Of a DNA stretch of 64,000 nt, positions 37,623 through 47,706 are shown piece after piece. The stretch's first letter is position 1, and each line of letters opens with the position of its first letter. Under the pieces are notes generated by a model. The model ran no database searches, was not told the origin of the DNA, and saw only the letters and a list, made by a program, of their open reading frames with translations. The stretch is from Saccharophagus sp. K07 (GTDB lineage: Bacteria > Pseudomonadota > Gammaproteobacteria > Pseudomonadales > Cellvibrionaceae). The position numbers and the translations under genes are program-made. The stretch lies in assembly GCF_014336955.1 (NCBI RefSeq), contig NZ_QRAI01000007.1, forward strand, positions 1 to 64,000. The letters run 5' to 3'.

Positions 37623-37994
37623 ATGCTGATCAACTCCGCTATGAACGAAGGTCTGGCGGGCATGCAGCAAAGTCAGAAGAAAATGTTGCAGACAGCCCAC
37701 GAAATCGCTCGGGCTGGTGTTCCCACTGATGCGTCCACACTCAATCCCGGCGGAGCCACAGGTTCAGCGCCGCGTTCCAATGCCGGTACGGCGGTAGACG
37801 ATCTCAATGCCACTAATACCGTTGAAGCGGGGGCGGCCAGCGCCAAAACGGCAGGTCCTTACCGTTCCGACACAGTCGATGTGACCGAAGCCTTGCTCGA
37901 ACAGCGCCAGCAGCAGTTGGTGTTCGATGCCTCGGCCAATGTCGTGACCGCTGCCAATGAAACGCTTGGCCGATTGATCGACGATCTTTCCTGA
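37623..37994 (+). CDS. Flagellar basal-body-rod-like small protein
   Basis: The 123-residue protein begins MLINSAMNEGLAGMQQSQKK and ends VFDASANVVTAANETLGRLI. These two helical ends resemble those of flagellar rod and hook proteins, which pair N- and C-terminal coiled coils. The middle (about 40-85) is low complexity in Ala, Gly and Thr. GGAGAT lies before the ATG at 37623; a longer start at 37581 is poorer. Orphan proteins of this type are common in Pseudomonas-like genomes, but their role is not known. It is followed 24 bases later by the SprA-like gene. Confidence 0.75.
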   Translation: MLINSAMNEGLAGMQQSQKKMLQTAHEIARAGVPTDASTLNPGGATGSAPRSNAGTAVDDLNATNTVEAGAASAKTAGPYRSDTVDVTEALLEQRQQQLVFDASANVVTAANETLGRLIDDLS

Positions 37995-38018
37995 CGGAAA
38001 CCGCCAGCTCGGCGCCCC

Positions 38019-38762
38019 ATGAACATAGGTTCTGCGAGTATTTATCCCTCATATCCCGGTGGCTCGACACTGTCCTCCCGCCGGGAGCAGGACCATTCAT
38101 TAGCAGATTCATCCTCACCCGTCGCGCCAGCTTCGACGACCGCTTTGCCAGACAAAGACGGCCAGGAGCCGTTGCGTAAAGTGGCGGAATCCCAGTCCGC
38201 CGAGCGCTTGCGCCAGGCGCGCGAAGAGCAGGAAATCCAGGCAGAAATCAAAACCTTGTCGGCGCGCGACCGCGAAGTGCGCGCCCATGAGCAGGCGCAT
38301 ATGGCCGTGGGCGGTCAGTACGCAGGTGCGGCTGTATATGAATTTGAACGCGGTCCCAACGGTGTGAATTACGCCGTCGCCGGCGAAGTTCCCATCAGCA
38401 CCAGCGAAGAAGCGACTCCTGAAGCGACTCTGCGCAAGGCGCAAATCATTCGCCGGGCAGCGCTCGCGCCCGCGGAGCCATCACCACAGGATCGGCAGGT
38501 TGCGGCTATGGCCATGCGCATGGAAGTGGAAGCGCGGGCGGAAATTGCCCGGGCTCGCCAGGAAAAAAATCCCGAAGAGGAGGAAGAGGTAAGCGAAACA
38601 CAATCATCTTCGTCCGAATCTGCTGCCAAAACTGCGCTGGCCGAGGCTCCGGAAACTGCGCCAGATCTGATGTCATCCGGTGCTGTTCCCCAACTTCACT
38701 CCCGTCTGTTCTCCACCCTGGCAAACCAGCGACCTGGCACTTTGTTCAGCACACATGCCTGA
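38019..38762 (+). CDS. SprA-related putative metalloprotease
   Basis: The 247-residue protein belongs to the SprA-related (CJM1_0395-type) putative metalloproteases. Its core is [20 protein letters not shown] near 88-107, which includes the HEQAH zinc-type HExxH motif, followed by [19 protein letters not shown]. The N-terminal 65 residues are disordered and Ser-rich. The C-terminal part has a charged helix with Arg/Glu runs and a disordered tail. Protease activity is predicted from the motif only. No signal peptide is present. It lies 24 bases after the flagellar-rod-like gene, so the two may be cotranscribed. Confidence 0.85.
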   Translation: MNIGSASIYPSYPGGSTLSSRREQDHSLADSSSPVAPASTTALPDKDGQEPLRKVAESQSAERLRQAREEQEIQAEIKTLSARDREVRAHEQAHMAVGGQYAGAAVYEFERGPNGVNYAVAGEVPISTSEEATPEATLRKAQIIRRAALAPAEPSPQDRQVAAMAMRMEVEARAEIARARQEKNPEEEEEVSETQSSSSESAAKTALAEAPETAPDLMSSGAVPQLHSRLFSTLANQRPGTLFSTHA

Positions 38763-39064
38763 AGTCAGGGGGATTCACCATCGGAAAAAAACGCCCGTTT
38801 GAACTAGCTTTAAGTGATGGCTCGACTTTTCCCTGATTCGGATGTGAAATGGCTTATTCCGCGTTTGGAAGTGCTCGCTTGTTTGCGCGCTCACTATGGA
38901 TAAAGCTGACATGATCCGTGGCGAGCAAGTGCGGTGATACAAGCGCAAGCGGTGTACAAGTAAATGCCGCTGTAGCAGGACAGGGCACTCTCTCACCGGA
39001 ATTAGCCTCTGTACATAATGAAGACATAAAAAGCTGAATACATAAAAAGCATTGGAGGTTTGGC
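38763..39064. other. Intergenic gap before the acyl-CoA dehydrogenase
   Basis: These 302 bases hold no convincing coding frame or RNA gene. GGAGG sits shortly before the next ATG. A promoter for the dehydrogenase is expected here but no clear consensus was found. Confidence 0.4.
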
Positions 39065-40843
39065 ATGGCCGACTATCGAGCACCTCTGCAAGACATGCGG
39101 TTTGTACTGTTCGACGTTCTCAAATCCGCCGACTTATGGCGCTCCCTGGCGCGCTTGAATGAGCTGGACGAAGACACCGCTGAGGCGGCGCTCGGGGAGG
39201 CCGCAAAAATCTGCGAGGAAGTCATTGCCCCCCTGAATCAGGAGGGAGATGAAGTCGGCTGTCAGTGGTCGGCCGAAGGGGTGACCACGCCGCCTGGCTT
39301 CCGCGACGCCTATCGTGTGTATAACGAAGGCGGTTGGGGCGCGCTGGGCGGCAACCCGGAATACGGCGGCATGGGCATGCCCAAATCCCTGGTGTCCGCT
39401 GTGGAAGAGATGCTGCAGGGCGCCTGTATGTCCTTCGGACTCGCGCCTATGCTGACCGCCGGCGCCTGTCTGGCGCTGGACGCCCACGGCGACGAATCCC
39501 TCAAATCCTTGTATCTGCCCAAGATGTACAGCGGCGAGTGGTCTGGCGCTATGGATTTGACCGAGCCTCACGCCGGGACTGATCTCGGCATGATCCGCAC
39601 CCGCGCCGAACCTCAGAGCGACGGCACTTACAAGCTCTATGGCACCAAGATTTTTATCACCTGGGGCGAGCACGATATGGCGGAAAATATCGTCCACCTG
39701 GTGCTCGCCAAACTTCCCAATGCCCCTGCCGGTACCAAAGGCATTTCCCTGTTTTTGGTGCCCAAATTTATCCCCACGCCGGATGGTGCTATAGGAGCGC
39801 GCAACGCTCTGAGTTGTGGCGCGCTGGAAAAGAAAATGGGGATTAAAGGCTCGGCGACCTGCGTGATGAACTTTGACGGCGCGCAGGGCTGGCTGGTCGG
39901 GGAAGTGAATCAGGGCCTTGCCTGCATGTTCACCATGATGAATTACGAGCGCGTTGTGGTCGGCATTCAAGCGTTGGGAACGGCGCAGTGGGCCTACCAA
40001 AACGCGGTGGAATACGCGCGCGAACGTATACAGAGCCGCAGCCCAACCGGTGTGCAAAATCCCGCGGGTGAAGCAGATCCACTACTGGTTCATCCGGATG
40101 TGCGCCGCATGTTATTGACCGCTAAAGCCTATAACGAAGGCGGGCGCGCATTTTATGTTTACGCTGCCCAATGGCTGGATATCGCCAAATTCACCGACGA
40201 TCCGGCGCGCAAAAAATTGGCGGAAAATCGCATAGCCCTTTTGACTCCGGTTGCCAAAGCCTTTATCAGCGATATGGCTTTTGAAGCGGCGGTGGCGTGT
40301 CAGCAAGTGTTTGGCGGGCACGGTTATATTCGCGAATGGGGGCAGGAGCAATTTGTGCGCGATATTCGTATCACGCAAATTTATGAAGGTACCAATGGCA
40401 TTCAGGCGATGGATCTGATGGGCCGCAAAACCGTTGCCTGCGGCGGCGCATTGCTGGCGGAATATCTGCTGGAAATCAATGAATTTATGGATACCGAGCG
40501 GGACACCTTGGATTCATTGGGATTAACCGCAGCGCTGCGTGATGCTGTGGTTAAATTGGGCGAAATAACTCAAGTTGTGATTACGCGTTCCGCGCAAAAT
40601 CCCTGTGATATAGGCGCAGCTGCGGTGGAATATCTGCATTTGCTCGGCCATGTCAGTTACGCCTACCTCTGGGCGCGCATGGCCTGCGTCGCCAGTCGTG
40701 CAGACGCGTCGCCATTTACCGATGGCAAAATCAAAACCGCACAATTTTATTTTGCGCATTTGCTGCCGCGTATTGAGGGATTGTTTGCCAGTTTGCAGCG
40801 GGACAGTGGCACGCTGATGGCGTTGCAAGAAGATCAGTTTTAA
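39065..40843 (+). CDS. Acyl-CoA dehydrogenase family protein
   Basis: The product is a 592-residue FAD-dependent dehydrogenase of the long form also seen in DmdC-like and other beta-oxidation enzymes. The N-terminal helical domain comes first (about 1-160). FAD-binding follows, with MDLTEPHAGTDLGMIRTRAE near 164 and KIFITWGEHDMAENIVHLVL near 193. VFGGHGYIREWGQEQFVRDI near 418 and QIYEGTNGIQAMDLMGRK near 442 carry the active-site Glu. A long C-terminal domain is typical of this subgroup. GGAGG precedes the ATG by about 8 bases. Substrate chain length cannot be deduced. It stands alone, with no electron-transfer or thiolase gene beside it. Confidence 0.92.
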   Translation: MADYRAPLQDMRFVLFDVLKSADLWRSLARLNELDEDTAEAALGEAAKICEEVIAPLNQEGDEVGCQWSAEGVTTPPGFRDAYRVYNEGGWGALGGNPEYGGMGMPKSLVSAVEEMLQGACMSFGLAPMLTAGACLALDAHGDESLKSLYLPKMYSGEWSGAMDLTEPHAGTDLGMIRTRAEPQSDGTYKLYGTKIFITWGEHDMAENIVHLVLAKLPNAPAGTKGISLFLVPKFIPTPDGAIGARNALSCGALEKKMGIKGSATCVMNFDGAQGWLVGEVNQGLACMFTMMNYERVVVGIQALGTAQWAYQNAVEYARERIQSRSPTGVQNPAGEADPLLVHPDVRRMLLTAKAYNEGGRAFYVYAAQWLDIAKFTDDPARKKLAENRIALLTPVAKAFISDMAFEAAVACQQVFGGHGYIREWGQEQFVRDIRITQIYEGTNGIQAMDLMGRKTVACGGALLAEYLLEINEFMDTERDTLDSLGLTAALRDAVVKLGEITQVVITRSAQNPCDIGAAAVEYLHLLGHVSYAYLWARMACVASRADASPFTDGKIKTAQFYFAHLLPRIEGLFASLQRDSGTLMALQEDQF

Positions 40844-40895
40844 AAGTGTATAAAACAACTTGGCGCGGTGCGGGCCACCGCGCTTGGTTCGAAAA

Positions 40896-41414
40896 TCAAT
40901 AATGAATCGTGTCGTTTAGAGCTTCGACCGTTTCGTCTTCAAAAAAATCGCTCGGCAATGCGCTGGCGTCCGCCGTCTCAATCATATTCTGCAAATACTC
41001 GCTGTAACTCTCCGCATAAATGCGCAGGTTGGCGCGATCTGTCTGATAGATATCGATGCGATAAACCGGGGGATCTGCGGTCTCATTGCACACAATAAAA
41101 TCGAACACCGACTCCCAATTGGCAATCAACAAAGCATTTTCCGGCAGATGGAATTTCAAATTGCCGGCGGCTACCAGACAGTCGAATTGTTCGCGAATTT
41201 CCTTAAGATCATCAAAATAGATTGCCATCCACGGGGATAAAAACCCGGCGGAGCGGCCAAAGCTGCGGAGAAATTCACGGTAACTGGCGGGGAAGGTCAA
41301 ACTGAAGTGATTTTCCAGAGACTGGATTTCTGCATCACTAACGCCGATAAGTTCAGATTTTCGCGCGACTCCCCGATTTTCCATCAATCGGGTCAGATGG
41401 CTGACGTCAATCAT
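40896..41414 (-). CDS. SMI1/KNR4 (SUKH) family protein
   Basis: SUKH proteins often act as immunity proteins against contact-delivered nuclease toxins, and some have regulatory roles. The 172-residue product has the family pattern VSDAEIQSLENHFSLTFPAS near 25 and YREFLRSFGRSAGF, then a central beta region and an acidic end (DFFEDETVEALND). The start was placed at ATG 41414, two codons inside a TTG frame; the ribosome binding site is weak. No toxin gene with matching features lies nearby, so it is an orphan here. Confidence 0.85.
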   Translation of the reverse strand: MIDVSHLTRLMENRGVARKSELIGVSDAEIQSLENHFSLTFPASYREFLRSFGRSAGFLSPWMAIYFDDLKEIREQFDCLVAAGNLKFHLPENALLIANWESVFDFIVCNETADPPVYRIDIYQTDRANLRIYAESYSEYLQNMIETADASALPSDFFEDETVEALNDTIHY

Positions 41415-41849
41415 TCGCAAGATTCTTCTCTAAGGTCTAATGTCTTCCGACCCACGTGGGTGTCGGATCTCGCAAAAACCTGTCTTCGTTATTTTGAGGG
41501 GCTTGTTATGTGGTGCCTCTTTTTTTGTCCCTTTTTTGTACTGGTATATTGGCCAGAGCTGTTTCCAGCGACTCGTTAAATATAGCCAACCAGCAATGGT
41601 TTTCCCGAGCTCTAAGTTGGGTTCCCGCTTTAGAGAAAGGCAATAGGGTGCGAGCAGTTTAAAGTAAAGATTTGTTGCAAAAAAGGTCAGTCGTCGGTTT
41701 GCAATTGATCACATACCTTTGTGACTGCAAACGCTTTCAATGTGCGACTTCAAAAACAGCGCTATCGAAATAATTTGTAAAAAATCTCGACATTATTTTG
41801 CGGTTTAGAATTTTCGAGTGAGTGTGTCATTACCTTATTCTTATGATTT
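41415..41849. other. Intergenic gap, no gene seen
   Basis: About 430 bases between two minus-strand genes show no convincing frame or RNA. A TTTGCA...TGCAAA pair at about 41698-41731 brackets a CRP-like pair in reversed orientation, which was not accepted as a site. Confidence 0.4.
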
Positions 41850-43388
41850 TTAGGGTTGCAACAGAATCTCCGCTCCTGGTCCAAGCGGTAATCCGAACAA
41901 TATCCACACGGCAAGCAAGCATGACCACAAAATTAAAAAGGCCATACTGTACGGCAGCATCATAGCGATCACAGAACCAACGCCTATGTCTTTTTGATAT
42001 TTCTGGGCAAATGCGACTATCACCCCGAAATAGGGCATCAAGGGTGTGATGATATTGGTGCTGCTGTCACCAATTCGATAGGCAACCTGAGTCGCCTCTG
42101 GCGAAATCCCAGCGAGCAGTAACATAGGAACGAAAATGGGCGCGATCAATGCCCATTTCGCTGATGCGCTGCCGATAAAAAGATTGATAAACGCGGTTAA
42201 CAAAATAAACAGCACCAGGGTTACCGCGACCGGCATTTGCAGCTGTTGTAAAACGCTTGCACCACTGATGGCGATAATGCTGCCCAAATTGCTCCACGCA
42301 AAATAACTAACAAATTGCGCTGCAAAAAACATCAACACCAAATAACCCGCCATGGTTGCCATATGTTGTTCCATACCGGCAACAAAATCGCCGGCTTGTT
42401 TGTAGCGGCCGCTCACTTTGCCAAACAAAATTCCGGCGAGGGCAGCGTATAAGGAGACCACTGTGACTATGCCGCTCATAAAAGGGGATTGCAGAATTTG
42501 TCCGGTTTCGCGGTGGCGGAAAAATCCGTGCTCCGGAATAAAACCTATTGCCAGGAGCACAAAAATGGCGAGGCTAAATAAAGCAACAGACCAGAGTCCT
42601 TTGATTTCTTCAGGAAGTAGAGAATGTTCAGTAATACTTGGCGGAACCCTTGCCTCGGGTGAACCCTGATCACAAGTTTTTGCGCCATACTGTGTAAAGC
42701 GAGGCGCAACGATTTTGTGGGTTACCCAGGTGCCAACTAGTGAGATAAACAGGGTAGAGGCGGCCATAAAGTAATAATTACCAGCCGCGTTCACCCGGTA
42801 ACCGGGGGTGGTCAGCTGGGCAGCTTCGGTGCTGATGCCGGCGAGAATGGCATCGGTGGGGGTGATCAGCAGATTGGCGCTGTAGCCGCCTGAAACTCCG
42901 GCAAAGGCGGCGGCGATACCCACTAAGGGATGTCGTCCCGCCGCGTGGAAGAGAATGGCTGCAAGCGGCACCAGAATGACGTAACCGGCGTCCTGGGCAA
43001 TGCTGGACAAGACGCCGCACAACACCACCATAAAGGTGAGTAGGCTGCGCGGCGCGCGCAGTACAGTGGCGCGCAGGGCGGCGCCCAGCAGTCCGGAATG
43101 CTCGGCTATGCCAATGCCCAAAACGGCGACCAGGACCGTACCTACGGGGGCAAATTGGGTAAAGTTGGTGACTGTACTGCTTAGAATGCGGTCCAGGCCT
43201 TCCCGGCTCAACAGATTGACCGCGGGGATGACTGCTCCGGTAACGGGGTGGGTCGCGGCGAGAGCGAGCCAATGTGCGACAGCGGACAGCAGGAGCACCG
43301 CTGCGGTGAGGTATATAAACAACAAGGTGGGAGCTGGTAGGCGATTGCCCGCTTGTTCTACGCGACTTAGGAAGTTCTGCAGGCGCAT
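41850..43388 (-). CDS. AbgT-family transporter
   Basis: AbgT proteins import p-aminobenzoyl-glutamate or export sulfonamide-type drugs by ion coupling. The start at 43388 (GAGGAT seven bases upstream) gives 512 residues beginning MRLQNFLSRVEQAGNRLPAP, typical of the family; a longer frame from 43553 has no matching sequence. About eleven membrane helices are visible. Family blocks include GGYSANLLITPTDAILAGIS and LINLFIGSASAKWALIAPIF, here shortened; the latter belongs to the substrate-site hairpin. It is divergent from the Omp85-like gene. Confidence 0.93.
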   Translation of the reverse strand: MRLQNFLSRVEQAGNRLPAPTLLFIYLTAAVLLLSAVAHWLALAATHPVTGAVIPAVNLLSREGLDRILSSTVTNFTQFAPVGTVLVAVLGIGIAEHSGLLGAALRATVLRAPRSLLTFMVVLCGVLSSIAQDAGYVILVPLAAILFHAAGRHPLVGIAAAFAGVSGGYSANLLITPTDAILAGISTEAAQLTTPGYRVNAAGNYYFMAASTLFISLVGTWVTHKIVAPRFTQYGAKTCDQGSPEARVPPSITEHSLLPEEIKGLWSVALFSLAIFVLLAIGFIPEHGFFRHRETGQILQSPFMSGIVTVVSLYAALAGILFGKVSGRYKQAGDFVAGMEQHMATMAGYLVLMFFAAQFVSYFAWSNLGSIIAISGASVLQQLQMPVAVTLVLFILLTAFINLFIGSASAKWALIAPIFVPMLLLAGISPEATQVAYRIGDSSTNIITPLMPYFGVIVAFAQKYQKDIGVGSVIAMMLPYSMAFLILWSCLLAVWILFGLPLGPGAEILLQP

Positions 43389-43571
43389 AATCGATCCTCT
43401 TTGCCCATGGTGGGCTGGACTGTAGGCGCAACTGCACCGGCAATGCAAGTTGCTCCGGCCGCGTACGTAAAATGCATGGAATGCACAACAAAAATAGCGC
43501 TTGAGCGCGATAGACAAAGGCATTTCATGAGTATCAGCAGAACGGAGGAGCATGGAGCAGGAGCGGTTCAG

Positions 43572-45293
43572 ATGGTGAAACAGCTCGCCGGATTATTCTC
43601 CGGGTCTCAGCGCGTTCTGTTGGCTGGTAAAAAATTCAAAAGCTCACTTTTGTTCGGATTTTTTTGCCTGGGCGCCAGCCTGGGGGTGGCAGCGCAGGAT
43701 GAGCAAGCCGAAGTGCGCCAGGACGCCTGCGCCCTGGATGAGGCGTCCGAAACTCCTTTGCGGGCCGACTATCGCCGCTATGCGGGCAAAACCATTGCCT
43801 CCATTCGCTTCAATGCCAAAGATGTTTTTGATACCAGTGACCCGCGCGAAAACAATACCCTTTATCGATTCTTTAACTGGCTGCATATCAATACGCGCCC
43901 GAGCGTTATAGCGCCGCAATTGCTGTTTAAACCGGGTGATCCGCTGGATGTAGACATCCTCGCCGAATCGGAGCGCTTACTCCGCAAACGCCCCTATCTG
44001 GGCGACGCCTACATCCAGGTGGACGCCGATTGCGGCGACAGCGTCGCCTTGCTGGTGGTCACTCGGGATATCTGGACTTTGGAGCCGCAGGTGTCGGTGG
44101 GCAGGGAAGGGGGCGAAAACCAGCACGGCTTTGGTTTTAGTGAGGAAAACCTGTTCGGGACTGGTACGGCCCTCACGATTGGATATGACAAAGATCGCGA
44201 CCGCTCCAGTACATCCATTGGTCTTTATACCCCCCACCTGTTCAATTCCCGCTTTGCTGCCAAGCTGGGCTTTGCGGATACCAGCGACGGCCAGCAGACG
44301 CAGTTGGCTTTCGAGCAGCCGTTCTACTCGGTGCAAACCGTATGGGCGATGGGGACGACCCATTGGGATCTGACGCAAGAGGAAACCATTCGCTACCGCG
44401 ATCAGGAGATCAACGAATACAAATTGCAGGAGCAGTATCACGAAACCTATCTCGGTTGGGCGTTCGACCGCCACAACACCCATGCACAACGCCTGTGGTT
44501 CGGGATAACCCAGGATCGCCAGGTCTTCCGTCCCGTGGAGGATACGCAAGGGGAATTGCCGCCCAATGAGAATCTCAAGTACGTCTGGTTACAGTATCAG
44601 TATGTAGAAAACCAGTTTGCGGTTTACCGCAATTTGTATTTGTTGCATCAGACGGAAGATATAGCCACGGGTAAGGATTTGAAATTACGCCTTGGCCACG
44701 GCGGCGGATGGTTGGGAAATGACGAGGATTTTGTCCAGTATGACCTCAGCTACAGCGATCTGCTGGGTGTGGGCGACCAGCATCTGCTGCAATTTCAGGC
44801 CTATGCCACAGGCCGTTATTACGACAGCAGCGCTATGCCGGATGAACGTTTATGGGGCGGTGATATCGGCTATCACTATCTGATGGGCGACAAAAACCGC
44901 TGGTATATCCAACTGCGCTACGACCAGGGACACCAACTGGCCGAGCACCGCGAGTTAACCACCGGCGGCGGCTATGACATGCGCGGTTACCCGGTGGATT
45001 ATCAGCGCGGCGATCGCCGCTACGTGTTTCGCATAGAACGCCGTTACATTTCCAATATCCACCTGTTCAACCTGCTGCGTATGGGCGGAGTGGTTTACCT
45101 GGATGCCGGGCGTGCCAGGGGCGCCGGATACTCCGAGGCAACTCATCTCAGCAACGTCGGCATAGGTTTGCGACTCGGCTCCAGCAAGGCCAAAACCGGC
45201 AAAGTGCTCCATATGGACCTCGCCTTCCCGCTGGCGGATAAACAATACGTCGACAAGTTCCAGTGGGTGATCACCGCCTCCTCGCAATTCTGA
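43572..45293 (+). CDS. Outer-membrane beta-barrel protein of the Omp85/TamA type
   Basis: The 573-residue product has a long signal region ending ASLGVAAQDE (about 45). An N-terminal POTRA-like segment (about 65-165, KTIASIRFNAKDVFDTSDPR and DVDILAESERLLRKRPYLGD) and a predicted barrel with alternating aromatic strands follow. QRGDRRYVFRIERRYISNIH near 476 is a late-strand motif and the protein ends VITASSQF, with the C-terminal Phe that targets outer-membrane barrels. The start at 43572 (AGGAGC upstream) was preferred; an ATG at 43527 with AAAGG is possible. Its cargo or partner is unknown. Confidence 0.82.
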   Translation: MVKQLAGLFSGSQRVLLAGKKFKSSLLFGFFCLGASLGVAAQDEQAEVRQDACALDEASETPLRADYRRYAGKTIASIRFNAKDVFDTSDPRENNTLYRFFNWLHINTRPSVIAPQLLFKPGDPLDVDILAESERLLRKRPYLGDAYIQVDADCGDSVALLVVTRDIWTLEPQVSVGREGGENQHGFGFSEENLFGTGTALTIGYDKDRDRSSTSIGLYTPHLFNSRFAAKLGFADTSDGQQTQLAFEQPFYSVQTVWAMGTTHWDLTQEETIRYRDQEINEYKLQEQYHETYLGWAFDRHNTHAQRLWFGITQDRQVFRPVEDTQGELPPNENLKYVWLQYQYVENQFAVYRNLYLLHQTEDIATGKDLKLRLGHGGGWLGNDEDFVQYDLSYSDLLGVGDQHLLQFQAYATGRYYDSSAMPDERLWGGDIGYHYLMGDKNRWYIQLRYDQGHQLAEHRELTTGGGYDMRGYPVDYQRGDRRYVFRIERRYISNIHLFNLLRMGGVVYLDAGRARGAGYSEATHLSNVGIGLRLGSSKAKTGKVLHMDLAFPLADKQYVDKFQWVITASSQF

Positions 45294-45367
45294 CGGAGTC
45301 CCAGGTAAACGCAGGTTTGTTACACTAGCGCGCTTTTGCCGGCTCATTTCATTAGGAGGTCATTGCC

Positions 45368-45850
45368 ATGCCGTCATTCGACATAGTGTCCGAAGTGGAT
45401 ATGCAGGAAGTGCGTAACGCGGTGGAGAACGCGCAGCGCGAGCTGGAGACGCGATTTGATTTCCGCGGTGTCGAAGCGAAATTCGAGTGGACCAAGGATG
45501 AGACCAAACTGACCGCAGAAGCGGATTTTCAGTTACAACAAATGCTCGACATACTGCGCAACAAGCTGCTCAAGCGCAATGTGGATGTGGACACCATGGA
45601 TGTGGGTGAAGTGGTCCACTCTGGTAAAACCTACAGTATCGCTGTTAAGTTCAAGCAGGGGATTGACCAGGAAGTGGCGAAAAAGCTGAGCAAGTTGATC
45701 AAGGACAGCAAGCTCAAAGTACAGCCGTCCATTCAGGGGGATCAGGTGCGGGTCAGCGGCAAAAGCCGGGATGAGTTACAGGCGACCATCGCTCTGGTGC
45801 GTGAGGCCAAACTGGGTCAGCCCTTCCAATTCACCAATTTCCGCGATTAA
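45368..45850 (+). CDS. yajQ: YajQ family cyclic-di-GMP-binding protein
   Basis: YajQ-family (UPF0234) proteins bind nucleotides; in Xanthomonas and Pseudomonas a member binds cyclic di-GMP and affects transcription. The 160 residues have the normal length, start [20 protein letters not shown], and continue with two ferredoxin-like folds including [20 protein letters not shown], slightly trimmed here, and [27 protein letters not shown] precedes the ATG. It is convergent with motB. Confidence 0.96.
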   Translation: MPSFDIVSEVDMQEVRNAVENAQRELETRFDFRGVEAKFEWTKDETKLTAEADFQLQQMLDILRNKLLKRNVDVDTMDVGEVVHSGKTYSIAVKFKQGIDQEVAKKLSKLIKDSKLKVQPSIQGDQVRVSGKSRDELQATIALVREAKLGQPFQFTNFRD

Positions 45851-45857
45851 ACGGCCT

Positions 45858-46865
45858 TTACTTCGAGCGCGGCGCATTGGCGCGTTCGCGCTCTATCGCC
45901 TGCTCGATTTCCAATTCGCTCATCACCCGCGGTTTGCTCGGCAACAGGTGTTGACCAACGGTAGGATCGACTTTCCGCATAGCCTCTTCCACGGCTTTTT
46001 TCAGCACTATGATGGCGATACGCCGATTGCTGGGATCCAGCGGCTTTTCTGGCACCAGTGGGGCTATGGCGGCCATGCCTTGAACGGCGACAACTTTTTG
46101 TTCGGGATAAAGCCCTTCCAGCAGTGCACGCCGCGCGCTGTTCGCCCGGTCGGTCGACAACTCCCAGTTGGTATAGCGCGAGCCGGCGCTGTAAGGCTTG
46201 GCGTCCGTGTGGCCGACTATGCTGATGGAATTAGGTACCTTGTTGATGATGGGGGCGAGGGCGTAAAGCGCGTCCTCGGAGTAGGGCTTTAAGATCGCGC
46301 TGCCTTCATCGAACATATTGCGCCGCTCTTTATCGATGATCTGAATGCTCAACCCGAGTTCGGTCAGCTCCATGCGAATCTGATCTTTGAGCACATTGAG
46401 CGCCGAGGCGGTGTTATTGACCTCGTCGCGCAGCTGCTCTTCCAAGGCTTCCAGCTGCTGCCGCTCCACTTCTGCCAGAGCCGCCTCTTCACGGCGACTT
46501 TCCTCATCCATATTGTCCGGCGTGTCCCCCAGAATACCGGCGGAGTCCAGCGGACTCGATTGGTCGGTAACCATTTGCGGGTTTTCTTCCATGGGCGCTT
46601 TTAGCTCGATCGCCGCGGCATCGGCACCGCCGGGGCCGAGCACATGGCGGCTGGCGGGTGCCTGGAAATAACCGGCAATAGCTTGCAATTCTTTGGGGGT
46701 GGCGGTTTCCAGCAGCCAGAGCAGCAGGAAGAACGCCATCATGGCGGTCATAAAATCGGCGAGCGCCACTTTCCAGGAGCCACCGTGATGTCCGTGTGCG
46801 TGTCCTTTCTTTTTCCGGATAACGATGATCGGCTGCTCGCCTTGTCCCGGTTTACCTTTTGCCAC
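45858..46865 (-). CDS. motB: Flagellar stator protein MotB
   Basis: MotB anchors the stator to peptidoglycan and carries the proton-path Asp. The 335 residues have a basic N-terminus, one membrane helix with the Asp in WKVALADFMTAMMAFFLLLW near 30-49, an Ala/Glu-rich plug and linker (about 60-190), and an OmpA-like domain (about 195-310) with SIVGHTDAKPYS and NWELSTDRANSARRALL. Its start overlaps the motA end by 14 bases, so translation is coupled. It converges on yajQ with a short gap. Confidence 0.96.
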   Translation of the reverse strand: MAKGKPGQGEQPIIVIRKKKGHAHGHHGGSWKVALADFMTAMMAFFLLLWLLETATPKELQAIAGYFQAPASRHVLGPGGADAAAIELKAPMEENPQMVTDQSSPLDSAGILGDTPDNMDEESRREEAALAEVERQQLEALEEQLRDEVNNTASALNVLKDQIRMELTELGLSIQIIDKERRNMFDEGSAILKPYSEDALYALAPIINKVPNSISIVGHTDAKPYSAGSRYTNWELSTDRANSARRALLEGLYPEQKVVAVQGMAAIAPLVPEKPLDPSNRRIAIIVLKKAVEEAMRKVDPTVGQHLLPSKPRVMSELEIEQAIERERANAPRSK

Positions 46866-47706
46866 GGTATTGCTCTTCTAATTCGGCGAAGGTCGGGCGC
46901 ACACTGTGGAACAATACTTTGCGGCCAAATTCCACCGCCAGCTGCGGCGGCATGCCGTTCATGGAGGCGATAAAACAGGCTTTGATGCACTCGTAAAAGC
47001 GGGCTTCATCCCGGTTTTTATGTTCGAGATAGGCGGAGAAAGGGCCGACAAAGCCGTAGGCAAACAAAATCCCCAACAGAGTTCCCACCAGCGCTGCAGC
47101 TACTGAATGCCCGAGCTGGTCCGGCGGCCCGCCGAGTTTGCCCATGGTGATCACGATCCCGAGTACGGCAGCGACGATCCCAAACCCCGGTAAACCATCT
47201 GCAACCTTGGAAATAGCGTTAGGAATCTGTGCGGTTTCCTGGTGGTGGGCTTCCAATTCCTGGTCAATCAGAGCTTCAAGCTCATGAGTTGCCATGCTGC
47301 CGCTGATCATGATGCGCAGGTAATCACAAATAAATTCGATCCCCTCTTCATGCTTTAACAATTCAGGGTACTGGCTGAAAATCGGACTGGCAGCCGGATC
47401 GTCAATATCTGCCTCCATAGCCATCAGTCCTTCCCGGCGCGCTTTATTGAGCAGGTCATACATCAAATTCAACAGATTGAGATACAGGACCTTGGTGTAT
47501 TTGGAGGGAGTCAGCAGTGCGCCAGCGGATTTGATGACACCGAAGGTAATGGATAAAGGATTGGAGATAATCATGGCTCCGAATGCGGCGCCACCAATAA
47601 TTAAAACTTCATTGGGTTGAAACAGGGCGAGGACATTACCCCCGTGCATGACGAAGCCGCCAAGGATGCAGCCAATGACGACAACAATGCCAAGAACAAT
47701 ATTCAC
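46852..47706 (-). CDS. motA: Flagellar stator protein MotA
   Basis: MotA forms the proton channel with MotB and pushes the rotor. The GTG at 47704-47706 was chosen because GGTGAG lies about seven bases upstream and because the sequence then starts NIVLGIVVVIGCILGGFVMH, as in other MotA; an ATG at 47736 lacks a site. The 284 residues have four membrane helices, including the GHSVAAALVGTLLGILFAYG helix pair with the conserved Pro in YGFVGPFSAYL. The cytoplasmic loop contains RREGLMAMEADIDDP near 88. A separate motAB pair away from flagellar clusters is usual in Pseudomonas relatives. Confidence 0.95.
   Translation of the reverse strand: MNIVLGIVVVIGCILGGFVMHGGNVLALFQPNEVLIIGGAAFGAMIISNPLSITFGVIKSAGALLTPSKYTKVLYLNLLNLMYDLLNKARREGLMAMEADIDDPAASPIFSQYPELLKHEEGIEFICDYLRIMISGSMATHELEALIDQELEAHHQETAQIPNAISKVADGLPGFGIVAAVLGIVITMGKLGGPPDQLGHSVAAALVGTLLGILFAYGFVGPFSAYLEHKNRDEARFYECIKACFIASMNGMPPQLAVEFGRKVLFHSVRPTFAELEEQYRGKR

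Noticed and set aside
39134-40057. A minus-strand frame of about 300 codons
   Set aside because: It lies antisense within the acyl-CoA dehydrogenase gene and has low-complexity composition.
41709-41724. TCACA-N6-TGTGA resembling a CRP site
   Set aside because: The half-sites are in reversed order compared with the CRP consensus TGTGA-N6-TCACA.
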